Shown here: positions 61,180 through 64,000 of the stretch, one piece after another
How the letters are laid out: every line of letters starts with the position of its first letter
Numbering within the stretch: position 1 is the stretch's first letter
NCBI RefSeq assembly: GCF_009849585.1
Contig: NZ_VCRN01000019.1
Span: 21,736 to 85,735, forward strand
DNA from: Bacillus sp. ZZV12-4809
GTDB taxonomy: Bacteria; Bacillota; Bacilli; Bacillales; Cytobacillaceae
Length of the DNA stretch: 64,000 nt
Direction: 5' to 3'
Program-made: the position numbers and the translations under genes
Notes under the pieces: model-generated
Told to the model about the DNA's origin: nothing
Databases searched by the model: none
What the model saw: only the letters and a program-made list of their open reading frames with translations

Positions 61180-61935
61180 GAAATTTCGACCTGAGTATAC
61201 CATTTTATATAAGAGCTGGCAATAAAATATCGTGATATCTAGCGAATGATTATACAGGGATATACAAAGAATGGTGACCTTCGTACTTAATAAGTTTTGT
61301 TATGAAATAGCTATATTTTAGGGTACAAATCGATGTTGTAAAATCAATAGAATTCAGTCTCAATCCTTTACCTTAAACGGGGTGAAAATACGGTAAGAAC
61401 TCACACTTGCTTTGGAACCCGTATTTACTATAATACCAAGACTTCAAAGTACTATTATTGGTGTACCATGGTGGAAAACTTTTGGTGGAACGATAATCTT
61501 TCCACCACAACCTTTCCACTGGTAAGTGGAACTTTACTGATTTTGTTATATCTTGAGGACTAAATATAAAATCATGGATTGAATGAAAAAGTGAATACCC
61601 CTATGTAAAAGATAGTTAGGAATCCTTTCGAGACCTCCCCACTACAGACAATCTCCTACAATCATTTTCCTTCTGGCAATGGCTCCCCGGCACTTAATAC
61701 TCCGTATTCCAGTAATCGTATAAAACAATTTGCTGTTTTTACTTAAAAAAATTTATTTTAATGATAATGCTACTACATGAGCTTGAATGAACCTGAATGA
61801 TTGCTAGACAACGGTAAATATGTAAGTTGAATGAATTTGAATTGTGATCGAAGATGATCATTCTTCCCTTTTTAAACAGAACTAAATTGAATTTAATGAT
61901 ACGAAAATGAAATATGGGGGACTTTATTATGTAAA
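61180..61935. other. Noncoding zone with inverted repeats (candidate oriT)
   Basis: No convincing gene. Visible are AAATACGG/CCGTATTT (61386-61426), TGGTGGAA/TTCCACCA (61483-61507) and hairpin TTCCACT/AGTGGAA (61514-61531). It lies between the relaxation-like gene and the tubC iterons, as expected for a transfer or replication origin. No nick site was identified. Confidence 0.45.
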
Positions 61936-61937
61936 TT

Positions 61938-62172
61938 TTAAGGTTCATAATTAAGGTACACAATTGCGGTACACATCGAGTGTCATTGGAGGGTAGGTTT
62001 TTTCAGGAATCAAGCTGTCTGAGATTTATATTGTGTACCACAATTAAGGTACACAAGGATGGAAGGAAAGTACATTTATTTGAGATAATAAAGTATATAT
62101 ATTGCATTTATTTGGCTTGTTTTCTATAATGTTCCTTAAAGGTACACAAAAGAGGTCTTTTAAGGTTCATAA
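61938..62172 (+). promoter_or_regulatory. tubC-like iteron array (plasmid centromere)
   Basis: Seven copies of a 13-bp iteron close to TTAAGGTACACAA: 61938, 61951 and 61964 in tandem, 62031 inverted, 62044, 62137 and 62160. Variants are TTAAGGTTCATAA and TTGCGGTACACAT. The last copy ends 12 bp before the tubR start, so TubR would repress its own operon. Such iterons are the TubR-binding centromere in pBtoxis-type systems. Confidence 0.85.
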
Positions 62173-62184
62173 GGTGGTGAAGGA

Positions 62185-62526
62185 ATGAGTGAACTTGAAG
62201 CTAAGAGTTTCAGGGACTTAGATGAGCTGGAATACGATAATGACACACTGCGATTCCTTAGAAAAAAGCTAGATGACTTTACTATTGACGTATTTAGACA
62301 GGTCGTGAAAGAAAACAAGATACATAGAGGCCTTGTTAAGACTAGGTTAGATAACTTTCATAGCAAACGAAAGAAGTATGATTCCGCTTTTTTGACTCTT
62401 GAAGCTCAAGGGTTCGTTGAGAAAAAAGAAGACGGAACCGCGACTCCCTATTTTGTTACAGTAAGAGGCAAACAATTAGCCCAACTACTTTATGAAGAAA
62501 AGTTAAGGAAGGAGCAACACATATGA
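62185..62526 (+). CDS. tubR: TubR-like DNA-binding adaptor
   Basis: The 113-aa protein has a winged-helix shape (DVFRQVVKENKIHRGLVKTR and TLEAQGFVEKKEDGTATPYF) and lies directly upstream of tubZ with a 4-bp ATGA overlap. TubR binds centromere iterons and links them to TubZ filaments. GGTGGTGAAGGA precedes the ATG. Primary sequence similarity between TubR proteins is low, so position carries weight. Confidence 0.8.
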   Translation: MSELEAKSFRDLDELEYDNDTLRFLRKKLDDFTIDVFRQVVKENKIHRGLVKTRLDNFHSKRKKYDSAFLTLEAQGFVEKKEDGTATPYFVTVRGKQLAQLLYEEKLRKEQHI

Positions 62527-63878
62527 TGATTAAGGCTTTTGGAGAAAATGAAAAGTTAGGTGCAATTAAAGCGCTGCTATCCCCACATTTACTATCTGAT
62601 GAACTAAAATCTGAAATGGATCGTTATCCTTCACAAGCAATTATTGGTCTTGGACAAGGTGGTGGCCGAATCGCTGCTGAATTATCAAGGTTTGGTTATC
62701 CAACTTTCTTACTCAATTCATCAAAATCAGATATGGAAGAACATAAAAATTTAATACCGGAAACTCATAGGATTGTAACTTCCAGTAAAGACTTTCCTGA
62801 ACTTGAAGGTACAGATAAAAATGCACAGCTTGGATTTGAAATCGCTAAAGAAAATGCAGACTTATATAAAAAGGTCGCACTTGACGATGCAGTACAGGAC
62901 TCAGAGTTCGTTTGGGTATGTGTTAGTTTAGGCGGCGGGACTGGTAATGGAGCGCTAAAAGTAGCATTAGCTTACCTGTCAAAAGTTAGAGAAAACAGAG
63001 CCCTACCAGGCGGGAAAATTCCTTTAGGTGTTATTTGCTCCCTGCCTTCTTCTGACGAAAGAGGTTCTGCATTTAGAAGGAACGCTCTTGCTGGTATTAG
63101 TGTAATTCAGCAGCTTATGAATGAAAACAAAATGGGTGCTGCTGTAGTTATTGATAATGAAAAAATGAAAGACTATTACGCAAATAGCCCTCTCAAAACA
63201 TACGGAGGCCTTGAAATTGATGCTAAATCCTATAGCAATATGGTGATCGCAAGTGCTTTGGCAGAGATTTCATCACTACCTCTTTTAGATGGACGGTCCG
63301 TATTTGATAAAACGGAACTACTTACTACCTTATCAACTCCAGGCTGGCTATCTATATCGAAGCACAAGGAACTGAGAAATGATGAAAATATCGAATCTGT
63401 TATAGGAAATCTATTTAATAACAATGAAGTACTGGCTACTTATAAAGTTCAAAATGCAGTGGCTGGTGCTGTAGCAGTTCTATATCCTTCTTCGAAGAAT
63501 ATTTCACCTAAGATTGCAGATGATGTTTTCAGATATACTTCTGACTTGCTTGATACCAAAGTAAACTTATCAATATCTAAAAATAGCAAATTGGAAAACC
63601 TTACTTTATATGGCCTTGCCGTTTACCCTTCTCCCTCTGTAAGAATTCAACAGTTAAGAGAAGAATTATCGCAGTGGGAACAGTTAGAAAAAGAACAAGA
63701 GGAAGCTAAGAAACAAGCTTCTTCAGCACTAGGGTTAGATGAATTTGATGACTTCTTTTCTTCTGGAAACACTACAGTCCGTCGGAAAAAGATGACTTTA
63801 GATGATCTAGAATTTGAGGATAATGAGAATAAGCCAAAGAAAGCTAAAGTTGCCGATTTGAATGATATTGATTTTTAA
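62523..63878 (+). CDS. tubZ: TubZ-family tubulin-like GTPase
   Basis: The 451-aa protein has the tubulin/FtsZ signature LGGGTGNG at residues 136-143, the N-terminal glycine-rich GLGQGGGRIA at 42-51, and a long acidic-basic C-terminal tail (after about 370) with DDFF and KKAKV that would bind TubR or DNA. Length is between pXO1 RepX (435) and pBtoxis TubZ (484). TubZ filaments treadmill to segregate large Bacillus plasmids and are needed for replication of pXO1-type replicons. Confidence 0.93.
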   Translation: MMIKAFGENEKLGAIKALLSPHLLSDELKSEMDRYPSQAIIGLGQGGGRIAAELSRFGYPTFLLNSSKSDMEEHKNLIPETHRIVTSSKDFPELEGTDKNAQLGFEIAKENADLYKKVALDDAVQDSEFVWVCVSLGGGTGNGALKVALAYLSKVRENRALPGGKIPLGVICSLPSSDERGSAFRRNALAGISVIQQLMNENKMGAAVVIDNEKMKDYYANSPLKTYGGLEIDAKSYSNMVIASALAEISSLPLLDGRSVFDKTELLTTLSTPGWLSISKHKELRNDENIESVIGNLFNNNEVLATYKVQNAVAGAVAVLYPSSKNISPKIADDVFRYTSDLLDTKVNLSISKNSKLENLTLYGLAVYPSPSVRIQQLREELSQWEQLEKEQEEAKKQASSALGLDEFDDFFSSGNTTVRRKKMTLDDLEFEDNENKPKKAKVADLNDIDF

Positions 63879-63881
63879 AAA

Positions 63882-63945
63882 GACAAGCCTTCTAGGCTTG
63901 TCAGCTTGTGGAGAAAGGTATGATTTTTCCACAAGCTTTTTTTAT
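63882..63945 (+). terminator. Tandem hairpins after tubZ
   Basis: GACAAGCC/AGGCTTGTC (63882-63901) is followed by AGCTTGTGGA/TCCACAAGCT and a T7 run. The second is an intrinsic terminator for tubRZ. Confidence 0.8.
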
Positions 63946-64000
63946 TTTCTCAATTACTGACTTAAAAATAGGCTTTTTTTATGGAAAAACAATAGATCGC

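Noticed and set aside
61739..61963. 74-codon minus-strand frame upstream of tubR
   Set aside because: Overlaps the tubC iterons, is Ile/Ser-rich and has no ribosome site.
1..64000. tRNA or rRNA genes
   Set aside because: No cloverleaf or rRNA-like stretch was recognised on either strand.

Overview
The window reads as part of a large, low-GC plasmid from a spore-forming Bacillaceae host (Bacillus sensu lato). The evidence is a TubR/TubZ partition-replication pair with upstream iterons at the right end, a VirD4-type coupling protein and replication-relaxation proteins, a Tad-like pilus operon, and several spore genes (spoVAC, DUF1657 proteins, YhcN/YlaJ lipoproteins, CotF-like coat proteins). 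Species cannot be fixed from sequence alone.

Layout. (1) 1-19 kb is a spore-associated island. It has the start of spoVAC, two copies of a DUF1657-terminator-lipoprotein unit, a third DUF1657 gene, two coat-protein genes, an acidic repeat lipoprotein, a membrane-anchored subtilisin, a cardiolipin synthase, a CBO0543-like membrane protein and a DUF421 protein. This resembles the mobile spoVA2mob islands linked to spore heat resistance. The cardiolipin synthase is cut by a Tn3-family transposon (8312-16901, perfect 36-bp inverted repeats, 5-bp target duplication CTATA). That transposon carries tnpI and a methyltransferase. Its own tnpA is cut by an ISL3-family element (10734-14009, 8-bp duplication GAAAAAAT) that carries hslO and a TipAS-type merR. 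Removing both insertions restores tnpA (1014 aa) and cls (505 aa) in frame. (2) 19.2-25 kb holds a Tn554-like element (three recombination genes plus a VOC-family cargo gene) and an IS3-family element. (3) 25-30 kb is plasmid housekeeping: a DUF6094 methylase, ssb, radC, an endonuclease/phosphatase-like protein and small unknowns. (4) 30-36 kb contains a lipoprotein, a membrane protein, and a SigO/RsoA-like split sigma factor with a YvrJ-like peptide, a signal-less DUF1906 peptidoglycan-binding protein and a Cys-rich small protein. (5) 36-40.5 kb has unknown small genes, then an XRE-TPR (RRNPP-like) regulator followed 12 bp later by a lipoprotein-like peptide precursor. (6) 40.5-54 kb encodes two surface proteins and a Tad-like pilus system (CpaB-, CpaE-, TadA-, TadB/C- and pilin-like proteins). 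(7) 54-61 kb encodes an HD-GYP-like protein, an S1-domain protein, the coupling protein and two relaxation-like proteins. (8) 61-64 kb has a candidate oriT zone, tubC iterons, tubR and tubZ.

Most interesting are: a structured leader RNA found three times (28.9, 37.9 and 45.4 kb) with compensatory base changes in its stem; a second set of four leader or intergenic terminators with a shared design in the conjugation/pilus operons; the RRNPP regulator with its peptide gene; the split sigma factor module; and the nested transposons with self-regulated cargo.
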